Source: Ancylomarina sp048268005 (lineage in GTDB: Bacteria; Bacteroidota; Bacteroidia; Bacteroidales; Marinifilaceae). Taken from it: a stretch of 64,000 nt of DNA. Each line of letters opens with the position of its first letter. Positions within the stretch are counted from its first letter, which is position 1. The notes beneath the pieces are model-generated. The model did no database searches and had not been told where the DNA came from. It saw only the letters and a program-made list of their open reading frames with translations. The DNA lies in assembly GCA_048268005.1 (NCBI GenBank), contig JBLWWJ010000004.1, forward strand, positions 248,001 through 312,000, in the 5' to 3' direction. This document shows positions 33,598 to 44,300 of the stretch, one piece after another. A program made the translations under genes and the position numbers.

Positions 33598-34776
33598 TTA
33601 GATAAACATCGTGACTAATACATAGAAATAGTGAGCAAAACAACCCGCTACAACACCCCCAATAGTGTGAGAGAGAAGGGCTTTTGATGTTAATTCACGG
33701 TAATTCAATGTGTCAAGCATAGCTGTGTGGGTACTTAAATAACCACTCCAACACATACCCATTGCCGTAAATACAGCAATTACATTTCCATCGATAATTC
33801 CCTTAGCAATAAATGCTTTTACAAGAGATAAAGCAGCACCTACAGCTCCTAGAGAAGTAACAGGGAAAGCAATTAATTCAGGATTTTTAAAACCGAATAA
33901 TCCTTCAAATAACCACCAGACATGACCAGCAAGATCTGGTAGTAAAGTAACACCTTCGTAAGCTAATCCCTGATATCCAATTGCAGGATCTTTAGGACCG
34001 AATGTCAGCATCATTACCATTGTAGAGATAATCAATACACCAGGAATAATTGCTAGTCCTAAGTCAACACCCGACTTACCTCCATCTAAAATAGAGTTTA
34101 GGAAACGTATGAAAACACTACCCTCTGATTTGAAAGAGATTTTTTCAGTTGCACCTTCGAAATCATGATCTTTACGCGGTTTAATTACATTTTTAATTAA
34201 ACGTTGCATCAATCGTGTTGAAACCACGGCACCAACAAGTGCTCCAAGTAAACCAATAAGAGCTGGAATAAATAAATTCTCGTCATTACCAGGAATCTTA
34301 AGTGTAGACATGAATGTAATTACGATAAGCCCCATTCCGAATGCCGTACCAAAGTTGGTTAAAGATACCAGTTGGTAGTTTTTGAAATACTTACTGAAAT
34401 TTTTGTCGTTTGCCAGGCTAATAATAGCTGGGTTATCTGATAGAAAAGTTAGAACACCAGCTAAAGCCCCTACACCAGGAAGGTTGAAAAGAGGTTTCAT
34501 AAGTGGTGCAAGAATTTTTTCCAATAGACGTACGACACCAAACTCGATAAGTAGTTTACCCAAAGCCCCAGATAAAACAGTAATTCCCATAATATAGAAT
34601 ACTGTATTCATAAGAAGATCCCAGGCTGTATTCATAATGGTGTTTAGCATGTTTGCGACTCCCATTGAGTGCCCAACATAACCGAAAATACCAAAGAATG
34701 TGATAAGAAACATGACGGCTTCGTATCTTCTTTGTTTAAGGAAATTAGTCTCTTTAATCGACTTAATTGCGTTCAT
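33598..34776 (-). CDS. Nucleoside-recognition (Gate) domain membrane protein
   Basis: A 392-residue polytopic protein. The start is ATG 34776 (MNAIKSIKETNFLK); a longer frame from a TTG at 34815 overlaps the promoter box. Two Gate domains can be seen, one around GITVLSGALGKLLIEFGVVRLLEKILAP and one in the C-terminal half near TSLGAVGAALSLVKAF. The short motif FLSDNPAIISLANDKNF lies between helices 3 and 4. Gate proteins include SpmA/SpmB, YjiG/YjiH and nucleoside transporters. The substrate is unknown. A second protein of the same superfamily is at 45040-46272. It is a single-gene unit. Confidence 0.8.
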   Translation of the reverse strand: MNAIKSIKETNFLKQRRYEAVMFLITFFGIFGYVGHSMGVANMLNTIMNTAWDLLMNTVFYIMGITVLSGALGKLLIEFGVVRLLEKILAPLMKPLFNLPGVGALAGVLTFLSDNPAIISLANDKNFSKYFKNYQLVSLTNFGTAFGMGLIVITFMSTLKIPGNDENLFIPALIGLLGALVGAVVSTRLMQRLIKNVIKPRKDHDFEGATEKISFKSEGSVFIRFLNSILDGGKSGVDLGLAIIPGVLIISTMVMMLTFGPKDPAIGYQGLAYEGVTLLPDLAGHVWWLFEGLFGFKNPELIAFPVTSLGAVGAALSLVKAFIAKGIIDGNVIAVFTAMGMCWSGYLSTHTAMLDTLNYRELTSKALLSHTIGGVVAGCFAHYFYVLVTMFI

Positions 34777-34812
34777 TCTGTGTTGTTTGATTAAGGTTGT
34801 TGAATTTCGGGG

Positions 34813-34820
34813 CAAAAATA
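34813..34820 (-). promoter_or_regulatory. Putative -7 box of the Gate-domain permease gene
   Basis: TATTTTTG on the minus strand, about 37 bases upstream of the chosen ATG, fits TAnnTTTG. No clear -33 box. Confidence 0.45.
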
Positions 34821-35175
34821 ATTTTTTAGTTTAGTTTCGCTATCCTTTTTATTATGACATTTGTCATGTTTGAGTAATTGTGATATGTTTTAAAGTATAT
34901 GGAAAGAAAACGATTGCGTAATAAATTAAGTCCGTATTAGTACAGGGCTCTCGAAATGTGAAATTATTACTTGAGGGTAAGGGGTGAAAATTTATTTTGA
35001 CTAAGTCTGTGTCTTTGTTGATAACTAAACACACAAACGCTAGTATACTTTTAGACATGACATTACTTTTGTTATCTCAAATTTGGCTTTTGAAACCATA
35101 AATTGTTAAGATCTTTAAGTCTTTTTTGTCATTATAAATGATTCTCTGTATCCATTAAAAAACTTTTGTCGATAA
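34821..35175. other. Intergenic region upstream of recQ
   Basis: About 355 AT-rich bases between divergent genes. A 64-codon minus-strand frame (34864-35058) has mixed composition and no signal or domain, and I regard it as chance. I see no RNA fold or convincing promoter for recQ. Confidence 0.4.
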
Positions 35176-37290
35176 ATGAAATTGGCTAACCGCATATTAA
35201 AAAAATATTTTGGATACGATAAATTTCGTCCTTTACAGAATGAAGTTATTCAATCGATTCTTGATGGTGAAGATGCTTTAGTTATCATGCCAACAGGTGG
35301 AGGGAAATCTCTTTGCTACCAGATTCCTGCCTTAATGATGGAAGGTGTTGCCATTGTTGTTTCTCCTTTGATTGCATTAATGAAAGATCAGGTTGAAGGA
35401 TTACAGGCCAATGGTGTAAAGGCGGGGTTTTTAAATAGCTCTCAGTCTGCTCAAGTTCAAAATGAGATTATCGAGGAAGTGCAAGAAGGCAAAATAAAAC
35501 TGCTCTATGTTTCTCCAGAGAAATTAGTAAGTCAGGAATTTTATTATTTGCTATTACAACTAAAAGTGAATCTTTTTGCCGTTGATGAGGCACACTGTAT
35601 TTCGGTTTGGGGACATGATTTCCGTCCGGAGTACTCTAAAATGGCCTATCTGAAAAAGCAATTTCCATTAGTGCCTATAGTTGCCTTAACGGCTACAGCT
35701 GATAGTTTAACGCAAAAGGATATTGTTAGACAATTGGGATTGGATGACCCCAAACTTTTCCTGTCGTCTTTTGACCGCCCTAATTTGAGTTTGAAAGTTG
35801 CACCTGGAAAAGATAAGTTTAAAAGTATATTGGGCTTTTTAAGACAACGTCCACATCAATCTGGTATTATTTACTGCTTAAGTCGTAAGGCCTGTGAAGG
35901 ATTGTCGGAAAAACTCCGGAATTCGGGTGTGAATGCCAATTTCTATCATGCAGGCTTAACTTCTGAAGAAAGGGCACAGCGTCAGGAAGCTTTTATTAAT
36001 GACGAAACGCCAATTATTTGTGCAACGATTGCTTTTGGAATGGGAATTGATAAATCCAACGTACGTTGGGTTATTCATTATAATTTGCCACGTAACATTG
36101 AGTCCTATTATCAGGAAATTGGTCGTGCTGGTCGTGATGGCTTAAAAGCAGACACCTTGTTGTTCTATAGTTTTTCGGATGTCATCGTTCATCGTAAATT
36201 TATTGAAGAATCGGCTCTGAAAGAAGTTTCAAATGCTAAACTAGAACGAATTCAACAGTTTTGCGATGCTCAAATTTGCCGTCGTAAAATTCTTCTGAGC
36301 TACTTTGGTGAGCACCTGGAAGAAGATTGTGGTAATTGTGATGTTTGTAAGGATCCTCCTAAGCAATTTGATGGAAGCCTAATCGCCCAGAAGGCCTTGT
36401 CTGCCATTGTACGATTAAAGGAACAAGTTTCAGCAGGAACTGTAATTGATGTGCTACGCGGTTCATCGCGCCAAGAGATTATATCCAAAGGGTATAATAA
36501 AGTTAAAACCTATGGGGCCGGTAAGGATGTACCACATCAGGATTGGCAGCAATATATGCTTCAACTTTTAAACCTGGGATATATTTCAGTGGCTTATGAC
36601 GAAGGGAATGCGCTAAAATTAACAGAACAGAGTAAGGAGGTTTTGTTTAGCGGGCGTAAGGTAAACTTGGTGCATTTGGCAACAATGAAATCGGAACCTA
36701 AGAAAGTGGTTGAAAGAGTTAAACCAGCCAAACAAGTTTATCGTGAAGATCTGTTTGAAGCTCTTCGCAAATTACGTTTGAAAATTTCGAGATCTTCTAG
36801 AATCGCGCCATACCTGGTTTTTTCAGATGCGACGTTACATGAAATGGTTGAAGAAAAACCAACCAGTGAATTTGAAATGAAGATGATTTCGGGGGTTGGT
36901 GAGCGCAAATATCAGTTGTATGGGGAATTCTTTATCAATGAAATATTAGAGTTTGAACAAAATAAAAATAAAGAAGCAAAAAAAAGCAGTCAATCCTTCT
37001 ATGAAACCTATGAGTTTTATAAGCAAGGTTATTCAGTAGATGAAATTGCTCAGATTAGACGAATTAACCCGGTAACGATATATTCCCACTTGGCATCATT
37101 ATATGAGAAAGGGGCAGATATTGATATCTTGTCATTTTTGAAAGCCGAAGAGTTAAAACGGACTGAAAATGCTATTCGGGAATTAGGACATATGAATACA
37201 AAGGAATTATTTATCCATATGAACGAAGAAATTCCTTATTATAAGATTAGACTTGCCACTTCGTATTTTAAGATGTTCGCAGAGGTCTAA
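35176..37290 (+). CDS. recQ: ATP-dependent DNA helicase RecQ
   Basis: A 704-residue 3'-5' helicase for recombination and fork repair. Motif I is MPTGGGKSLCYQIPAL, motif II is VDEAHCISVWGHDFRPEY (with the RecQ aromatic loop), motif III TALTATAD, and motif VI QEIGRAGRDG. The RQC zinc knuckle has four Cys (in AQICRRKILLSYFGEHL and DCGNCDVC). A winged-helix part and an HRDC domain follow (about 515-590), and a C-terminal helix-turn-helix extension is present. Length is typical for Bacteroidetes RecQ. It is separated from the LytTR regulator by 115 bases. Confidence 0.95.
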   Translation: MKLANRILKKYFGYDKFRPLQNEVIQSILDGEDALVIMPTGGGKSLCYQIPALMMEGVAIVVSPLIALMKDQVEGLQANGVKAGFLNSSQSAQVQNEIIEEVQEGKIKLLYVSPEKLVSQEFYYLLLQLKVNLFAVDEAHCISVWGHDFRPEYSKMAYLKKQFPLVPIVALTATADSLTQKDIVRQLGLDDPKLFLSSFDRPNLSLKVAPGKDKFKSILGFLRQRPHQSGIIYCLSRKACEGLSEKLRNSGVNANFYHAGLTSEERAQRQEAFINDETPIICATIAFGMGIDKSNVRWVIHYNLPRNIESYYQEIGRAGRDGLKADTLLFYSFSDVIVHRKFIEESALKEVSNAKLERIQQFCDAQICRRKILLSYFGEHLEEDCGNCDVCKDPPKQFDGSLIAQKALSAIVRLKEQVSAGTVIDVLRGSSRQEIISKGYNKVKTYGAGKDVPHQDWQQYMLQLLNLGYISVAYDEGNALKLTEQSKEVLFSGRKVNLVHLATMKSEPKKVVERVKPAKQVYREDLFEALRKLRLKISRSSRIAPYLVFSDATLHEMVEEKPTSEFEMKMISGVGERKYQLYGEFFINEILEFEQNKNKEAKKSSQSFYETYEFYKQGYSVDEIAQIRRINPVTIYSHLASLYEKGADIDILSFLKAEELKRTENAIRELGHMNTKELFIHMNEEIPYYKIRLATSYFKMFAEV

Positions 37291-37405
37291 TACAAATACC
37301 TAAAAACTCCTCAAACGATGTTGTTTTATAAATCATAAAATAATTAGGAAAAAGATCATTCTTCAGAACTCTTTTTTTTATATTTCGATACTAAAAGAAA
37401 TAACT

Positions 37406-38170
37406 ATGATAAAAGCCATAATTGTTGATGATGAAATGAAGAGTCAATCTTCTTTATTTAAATTACTGGAAAGGTTTTGTCCTGATGTCGAAGTTATAGG
37501 CTTTGCTTGTAATGTTCAAACAGCTGTGGAACTTATTAATCAAGAAAATCCAGAACTTGTTTTTCTGGATATATCCATGCCGGATGGTGATGGTTTTGAA
37601 GTTTTGGAGCAAGTTAATTCTCGCAATTTCGAAGTTATTTTTACCACAGCTTATAATGAATATGCTTTGAAAGCCATCCAATTTTCAGCTTTGCACTATT
37701 TACTTAAGCCTGTTAATTATACGGAACTTAAAGAGGCTGTTGAACGATTTAAGAACTCTAAAAAGGATATTAACCTTGATGAGAAATTTAAGGTTCTGTA
37801 TGACAGTTTGAAAAATGAACACAAGAAGATTATTCTACCAACAGCCAACGGGCTTCGGATGGTTGAACTTAATAATATTGTTCGATGTGAAGCAAATGGT
37901 TCTTATACCGATTTTTTTCTTGAGGAAAAGGAAGATTTAATGGTGTCAAAGCCCCTATCTAATTTCATGGATATACTTCCGGAACATTTATTCTGCCGAG
38001 TACATAGTAAGCATTTGGTTAATTTGAATTTCGTAGATCAATATATAAAAGGTAGAGGAGGTCGTATTATTCTTAATGACGGCAAAGAAATCGAAGTTTC
38101 AGAAGGAAAGAAGAAAGAGTTTTTAGAAAGATTAAAACAACTAGCTCATTCTCTACCTGATAAAAAATAA
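37406..38170 (+). CDS. LytTR-family response regulator
   Basis: A 254-residue regulator with an N-terminal receiver domain (acidic pair at residues 8-9, phospho-acceptor Asp55 in LVFLDISMPDGDGFEVL, conserved Lys in LLKPVNYTEL) and a C-terminal LytTR DNA-binding domain (about 140-245, with RCEANGSYTDFFLEE and FCRVHSKHLVNLNFV). No sensor kinase gene is adjacent, so it is an orphan regulator here. A box TATATTTC, one mismatch from the -7 consensus, lies at 37379-37386. The NTPase gene begins 301 bases downstream. Confidence 0.93.
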   Translation: MIKAIIVDDEMKSQSSLFKLLERFCPDVEVIGFACNVQTAVELINQENPELVFLDISMPDGDGFEVLEQVNSRNFEVIFTTAYNEYALKAIQFSALHYLLKPVNYTELKEAVERFKNSKKDINLDEKFKVLYDSLKNEHKKIILPTANGLRMVELNNIVRCEANGSYTDFFLEEKEDLMVSKPLSNFMDILPEHLFCRVHSKHLVNLNFVDQYIKGRGGRIILNDGKEIEVSEGKKKEFLERLKQLAHSLPDKK

Positions 38171-38471
38171 AACCCATACAAATTTTAAACCTGACCGTCT
38201 GATTAACGATATATCTAAGATACTGTTCGACTCTTATTTAGCAATATAAAATCTCATAGTTAAATGTGTTGAGCTCTTTGTAAAAGACTGGAAACTATCA
38301 TTATAGGTGTGTCTCTGTTCAGTAAAGGAAATTGCTGTGAATTCCCGAATACGCAATGGGAAACTCATATGACGTAGTTATAAAATCAAACCCCCAAATC
38401 ATTAAATCTAGATTGTTATAAGCATAGAGGAAATATACTTTTACATTTCGAAAACCAATAAAAGTTGCACT
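38171..38471. other. Intergenic region between LytTR regulator and NACHT NTPase genes
   Basis: About 300 bases. No terminator-like hairpin is evident. A near-consensus -7 box TACATTTC at 38442-38449 lies 22 bases before the NTPase ATG. It resembles the TATATTTC box before the regulator, both ending TTTCGA. Direct repeats for a LytTR protein were looked for and not found. Confidence 0.4.
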
Positions 38472-41021
38472 ATGTTAGAACATCTAAAGAAAGAAACTCT
38501 AAATAAGTTTGGGCAGGAGCTATCTTATAATAAAGATTGTGAAGCTTTAGCTGAAATTGTTTGTGATGCTACTGGAGGACGAATTAGTGCAACTACAATA
38601 CGTCGACTTTATGGTTTTTTAAAATCTCCTTCAGCTCCATCCAAGTTTACTTTGGATTTATTAGCACACTATGTGGGTTATAAATCATGGAGTGATTTCC
38701 AAACGAATTATATTACAGAAGAAACGAAAGGTCATGTTAAGCCTTCCAGTTGGCAAGCGTTTCAACAACGAGCTTTTGATCTGAGTAATGGTGCGTACAA
38801 CCTAATAAAAGGCCAATCGGGTATTCCATTCAAAGCTGTTGCAACTAGAAAAATAGGAGAAGATAGAATAAGTAATTTTCTTCAGTCCGATAAAATGGCT
38901 CTTAGTTTTGTTGCACCTGGAGGAGCGGGTAAATCAACAATGCTGGCAAAATGGTATGAGCGAATAAGCCAAGATAAGTCAAGTAAAGATGTTATCTTAT
39001 TTTTTGATGCGACTTTCATGATCAACTGCCTGAATAGTGATTTTATGCTAGAACGTTGGCTTGAAGAACAATTGAATTCCAATTCAAAAACAGATTTGAA
39101 GTATTTCCTCGATCGACCTAAAGCTTGTGAAGGAAAGATTATTTTGATATTAGATGCTTTAGATGAGGTTAGCTATGATAACACAAAATTGGAGCGTTTA
39201 TTTTTGCAATTAAATCAATTTATTGCAAATCATAAAGACTCTGAAAATATGAAGTTGATTCTTACATCGAGAACTTCAACTTGGGAAAAGTTTGCAATTC
39301 CTTTTATTCAAAGAGAAAATAGCCTTTTAGAAGCTTGGTATGAGATGGACCTGGATCTGAATCAAATTGATAAAAGAAACTTTCCACCACTAAATGGCTT
39401 TGAAATTCAACATGTCTTTGATGCGACTATCAATCAACAATTCTTCTATGAATTAAAAGTTGAGAATTTGGATTACTATCAGCGAAATACAATTTCTAAT
39501 CCATTTTTCCTTGAATTGTTTATTAAAACATATGTTCCAAATATAACCAGTGATATAACTGACGGTTTTAAGTTGATTAATGAATTTTTGAAGAATAAGA
39601 TTTATTATTCACGTTATTCTGAAGAGAAGATTGAGATTTTAAAAGGAATCTTGAAGATTCAAAAGTATGGAAGAGATTCTCATTCAGTTAAAAAGATGGA
39701 TTTGAAATCCATATTCCCTATACATCTTAAAACAGCAGGTAATTATTACTATGCTTATGAGGAGATGTTGAGTTATGGCTTAATCTCAGAATATGTTTCG
39801 ATTAACGAGTATAATGGCTATTGCAAATTTGTCAAAATCTATAATGAGCAACTTTTTGAGGTCTTATTGGTTAAAGAACTAATTGAGTTTAATAATGGAA
39901 TCGATTTTGAACTATTCAAACAAATTGAATCAGATTATAAGGAGTTTGAACTAAAGGACAGATTAATTGCACAGTTATTTAGTATTGCATTCAACTCTGA
40001 TAATTATGAAGCATTATCTAGATTTTTTGAGCTTGAGGAAGAGACATTAACCAGCAGTGCTGTAAGTGATATTCTGACCACTGTTGTCACAAATATGGAT
40101 GATAAGAAGATTGATCTTATTAAAACATATGCTTCGGGAGCTCGTTCTGTTGAATTTATGTTTGCCCTTTCTGGAAACTTGAATCGATTGACAGGTGATT
40201 TTAGTAAGGTTGTTGAAATTATATCAGAAACGAATGAAGACAGAACGATAAAAATTAAGTCTTTGAGCTTATTGCTTATGACCTCATTGATGTCTCTTGA
40301 ACAAGAATTAGCAGATAAGTATTATAAATTATTATTGGAGACAGAACCTAACTCGAGTTGTTCTGCTTATTCCATTGCTTTGCGTTTTACAAGTATTCTT
40401 TTTTATAATCATATATCTTGTAAGAGTAATGATCTTGAATTGCTTAGAGTTTTTTATTATCGTCAAATGGCTTATTGTCAGGTTGGTGATACTTACGAGA
40501 GTTGGAGTGGTGAGTTTGAAGTTTTAGTTTGTAATGCTTTATTTTATATGCAATCTTATCATAAAGTTATTCAAATGATTGAAGATGCTGAGTTATTTTA
40601 CGATCAATTGCATGTTAAGGCTCATTTTTCAAACCATAAACTATTAAGAGCATATAAACTAATTGCTCAATTTAAATTGGGAATGAAATTAACCGCCAGT
40701 CAGATTCAGGAGTTGGAATTTTGTAATGACAGTTTGATCAATTCAAAAGCTTATCCACTTCAAATTTTCTTTAAAAGTTCTTTGGCTGAGGTTTATTTTG
40801 AAGATGGTAATAGAGATCTTCAGGAAAAGCATTCGAACAGAGCGTTTGCTATTAGTGAGTTTGCCCGCTATGATTTCTGTAAGGTAGGATTACTTACTAA
40901 AATGGCAAAATACTACAATGCCTGGGGAGAGCAAACTAAAGAAAACCTATGTATTACAGAACGTGATCAAATTTTAAAATCAAGAAATGCAGAGGTCTTA
41001 GTTAAGGTTCTTAACAATTAA
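38472..41021 (+). CDS. NACHT/STAND-type NTPase with Bacteroidetes N-terminal domain and helical C-terminus
   Basis: An 849-residue protein. Residues 1-80 form a helical domain (CDATGGRISATTIRRLYGF and LLAHYVGYKSWSDFQ) that recurs at the start of many Bacteroidetes proteins and looks like a helix-turn-helix. The NACHT core follows: Walker A APGGAGKST (148-156), Walker B LILDALDE (225-232) with the double acidic NACHT ending, and the sensor strand LILTSRTSTW. Residues about 330-849 are alpha-helical, with TPR-like pairs near the end. STAND proteins use such regions to sense a ligand and then oligomerise; bacterial members include regulators and anti-phage Avs-type proteins. No nuclease or other effector domain is visible, so regulation or defence are both open. 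A terminator follows. Confidence 0.8.
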   Translation: MLEHLKKETLNKFGQELSYNKDCEALAEIVCDATGGRISATTIRRLYGFLKSPSAPSKFTLDLLAHYVGYKSWSDFQTNYITEETKGHVKPSSWQAFQQRAFDLSNGAYNLIKGQSGIPFKAVATRKIGEDRISNFLQSDKMALSFVAPGGAGKSTMLAKWYERISQDKSSKDVILFFDATFMINCLNSDFMLERWLEEQLNSNSKTDLKYFLDRPKACEGKIILILDALDEVSYDNTKLERLFLQLNQFIANHKDSENMKLILTSRTSTWEKFAIPFIQRENSLLEAWYEMDLDLNQIDKRNFPPLNGFEIQHVFDATINQQFFYELKVENLDYYQRNTISNPFFLELFIKTYVPNITSDITDGFKLINEFLKNKIYYSRYSEEKIEILKGILKIQKYGRDSHSVKKMDLKSIFPIHLKTAGNYYYAYEEMLSYGLISEYVSINEYNGYCKFVKIYNEQLFEVLLVKELIEFNNGIDFELFKQIESDYKEFELKDRLIAQLFSIAFNSDNYEALSRFFELEEETLTSSAVSDILTTVVTNMDDKKIDLIKTYASGARSVEFMFALSGNLNRLTGDFSKVVEIISETNEDRTIKIKSLSLLLMTSLMSLEQELADKYYKLLLETEPNSSCSAYSIALRFTSILFYNHISCKSNDLELLRVFYYRQMAYCQVGDTYESWSGEFEVLVCNALFYMQSYHKVIQMIEDAELFYDQLHVKAHFSNHKLLRAYKLIAQFKLGMKLTASQIQELEFCNDSLINSKAYPLQIFFKSSLAEVYFEDGNRDLQEKHSNRAFAISEFARYDFCKVGLLTKMAKYYNAWGEQTKENLCITERDQILKSRNAEVLVKVLNN

Positions 41022-41068
41022 ACCTCATACATGATATCAAATTTTTATTAAACGGAAAATTTTTAAGC

Positions 41069-41106
41069 ATCCTGTGAGTCTCTCTAGATTCACAGGATTT
41101 TTTTTT
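41069..41106 (+). terminator. Intrinsic terminator after the NACHT NTPase gene
   Basis: ATCCTGTGA / TCACAGGAT (41069-41077, 41090-41098) followed by nine T. The remaining bases to 41321 are AT-rich and hold only a possible promoter. Confidence 0.85.
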
Positions 41107-41234
41107 CTAAATAACTTATGTTTTAAAGTACTATCAAATACTTTTACTACTTAATGGACGTTATTTATTCTAGAACTTTCGAATTAAAGTCTTTATCCAA
41201 TTGTGGAACTATGTAAATACTAGTTATATTTCTT

Positions 41235-41242
41235 TATTTTTG
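41235..41242 (+). promoter_or_regulatory. Putative -7 box of the repeat-protein gene
   Basis: TATTTTTG fits TAnnTTTG about 80 bases before the start codon. The -33 element is not conserved. Confidence 0.42.
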
Positions 41243-41321
41243 TTTTTGAATCAAAGTTTTCAATTCAATAATAGAATAATTGAGTTAATTTTCAGAGAAA
41301 TAGTACAGTCAAATAAAATTA

Positions 41322-44300
41322 ATGAGAGCTATCATTTTAAAATATAAGTACCTAACTTTTTTGTCATTCATATTTATTCTTTTCTCGGTTAATACATATG
41401 CCCAGGAAAAATGTACTGTGAAAGGTAGTGTTACGATTAACGGAGGAGATCTCACTGGTGTTAAGATCACACTTTATAAAGATTCAGAACAGGAGAGTGT
41501 CAGGAATTTATCTAAGAGTGGGAAATTTTCCTATTCCTTAGATTTTGGATATGATTACATTTTTGAATTTTCTAAAAAAGATTTTGTAACCAAGCGTGTG
41601 AGTGTTTCAACTTATGTACCACAAGATGTTTTGGAAAGAGATAGCCGTTTCCCTCCATCTAAGTTTTCAATCGAATTATTTAGGTTCTTCCCGGGTATAG
41701 ATTTGTCAATTTTTGATCAGCCCATAGGTATGATCATGTATAATAGTGAGACAGACTTGATTGAAATTGATTTATCATTCCAAAAAGAGATTGAGGATGA
41801 ACTTAAACGTATTGAGAAAGAAACCAGGTTGAAGCAAGAAGCTTATTTGGCTGAATTGGCACGAATAAATGCTGAGTACAATGCCGCGATAAAGAAAGGT
41901 GATAGTGAGTTTCAGAGGAAGAATTATATCGATTCAAAATCGTTTTATACCAAAGCTTTAGATTTAAAAGCTCAAGAAGTTTACCCCAAAGATCAGATTG
42001 CTAAGCTTGATAAGCTATTGTTAAGTCAGAAAGATAAGCTTGAGGCTCAACGTCTCATAGATGAGAAATACAATGCATTGATTCAAGTTGCTGATAAGAA
42101 TTTTGATGAAGCTAATTATGAACAAGCAAAAATCAGTTATAACTCAGCTATTGGTGTTAAGTCCAGTGAAAAGTATCCTAAAGATCAATTAGCGAAAATT
42201 AAGAATATTGAATTGGAGTTGAAGTTAAATGCTGAAAATGAATCAAGGAGATTGGCTGCAGAGAAGGCCTTGAAGGATAAATATGATGCCTTCATTATTG
42301 CGGCAGATGAAGCATTTAAGTTAAAAGAGTATAAGGCTGCTAAATCACAATATACTTTAGCAATTAAAGTAATGCCTGAGGAAGTTTATCCTCAAGATCA
42401 GATTCAACTGATAGATGATCAACTGGATTATGAAAGACAGTTGGCTGCGGCAAATGCTAAATTTGTGGCTGAGCAAAAAGCATTAAAAGCTGAATATAAT
42501 AGAATAATTAGACTCGCTGATAATCAATTTAAAAAGAAAGATTACTCTAAAGCTGTAACTTCCTACGAAAAGGCCATTGAATTAGATTCTGAAGAATCGT
42601 ATCCGCGATCACAAATCCAATTGATTACGGAGACCATTGCCAGAGAAAAGGAATTAGCTGTCAATAAGGCAAAACAAAAAGTAGTAGATGATAAGTATAA
42701 GTTACTAGTGGATTCTGCTGACAAACAGCTAAAGGGTGGTGAATATATTCAAGCTAAGCAAAACTATACAGAAGCCTTGACTTTAAAGTCCAATGAAAGT
42801 CATCCGAAGGCCCAGCTCATTAAGATAGAGAGCTTGATGGCTCATCAGGCAAAATTACTCGCAGACAAACAGGCACGTGAAAAAAAGTATGCAGACCTTA
42901 TTTCTTTGGCTGATTCACAGATGAATTCCAGTGATTTTGATAAGGCTCTGGATAATTATCAAAAAGCTTTAAATATAAAGCCTAAAGCTGCTTATTTGAA
43001 CGAGCAGGTAAAAAAAGCGAAACAAGGTAAAATTGACAAAAAGCGTGACTTAGAAGAGAAAGCTAAGAAGGAATTAGAATTGCAAATTCAATATCAGAAA
43101 TATGATGCTCTTATTACCAAAGGGGATAATAATTTGGCTTCTAAAAAATTCTTTGATTCACGTGAGAACTATAGAGATGCTTTGGAGATAAAACCTGACG
43201 AAAAATACCCTAAAGATCAGCTTAATAAGTTGGAGGATTTGATGGCCAAAGAGCTTCAGCAAGCAACAGCAATCAAGGAATTTGAAGCTAAGTATAAGGT
43301 TTATATAACAACTGGCGATTCGCAACTGGAGTCGAAAGAGTACGAAGTAGCCAGGAAAAGCTATCAAAAGGCTTCAGATATGAAACCTGAAGAAACTTAT
43401 CCAAAATTACAACTAAAAAAACTGGAAGATTTAATTGCAGAAGCCAATAGGATTAAGGCTAATGAGCAATTACTTAAGGAAAAATATGAAGCCTTCATTG
43501 GAAAGGCGGATATTGCATTTAAAAATGAAGATTATAAATCAGCAATTACTAATTATCAGTCAGCCTTAAGTTTGAAAGCAAAGGAAAATTATCCAAAGGA
43601 GCAGATAAAAAAAGCAGAACTGGCTTTGGAAGAAATAGCTCAGATTGCTAAAGAAAAATTGAAACAAGAGGAAGCGGAAAGCTTGCTTAATGAGAGATAT
43701 TCGAAGCAAATTTCTTTAGCTGATCTTGCAATGAATGAGGAGAATTATAAGAATGCAAATTCAAATTATAAGAAGGCATTAGAATATAAAAAAGACGATC
43801 AATATGCCACAGCTCAATTGTTGAAAATAAGGAATTTGATTGCTGAAAAGGAAAATCAAGCTAAGGCTGCAGAACTCTTATTGAAAAAGAAATCGATTTT
43901 AGATAAGCAATTCCGCTTGTTTGTAAGCGAGGGAGATAAACTATTTAAGAATACAAAGTATACTAAAGCTCTGGAAAAATATGAGTCGGCTATTCGGATT
44001 ATGCCCAATGATGAATATACTCTAAAGCAGATTGATCTTGTGAAGGATAGGATAGCTGAAGAGAATATCAATACAGAAAAAAGCTTGGCGCTTAAAAAAG
44101 AGTATGATGCTTATATTAATTCAGCTGATAAGTTATTTGCGGATAATAAACTGAAATCTGCTAAAGAGAAATATCAATTGGCCCTAAGCCTAAGAAATAA
44201 GAGTACATATCCTAAGAATCAGATCAGAATAATTGATGAAATTCTAGCTAAGCAGGAAAAAGCTGATAGAAAGAATAGTCGACTTGAAGAGGAGTTTGTA

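Noticed and set aside
34777..34815. TTG start extending the Gate-domain permease
   Set aside because: It would overlap the predicted -7 box, and the ATG at 34776 gives a normal N-terminus.
34864..35058. Minus-strand 64-codon frame upstream of recQ
   Set aside because: Composition is not protein-like over its length and no promoter, terminator or neighbour supports it.
38171..38471. LytTR binding-site direct repeats upstream of the NACHT gene
   Set aside because: I looked for paired 9-10 base direct repeats spaced by about one to two helical turns and found none convincing.
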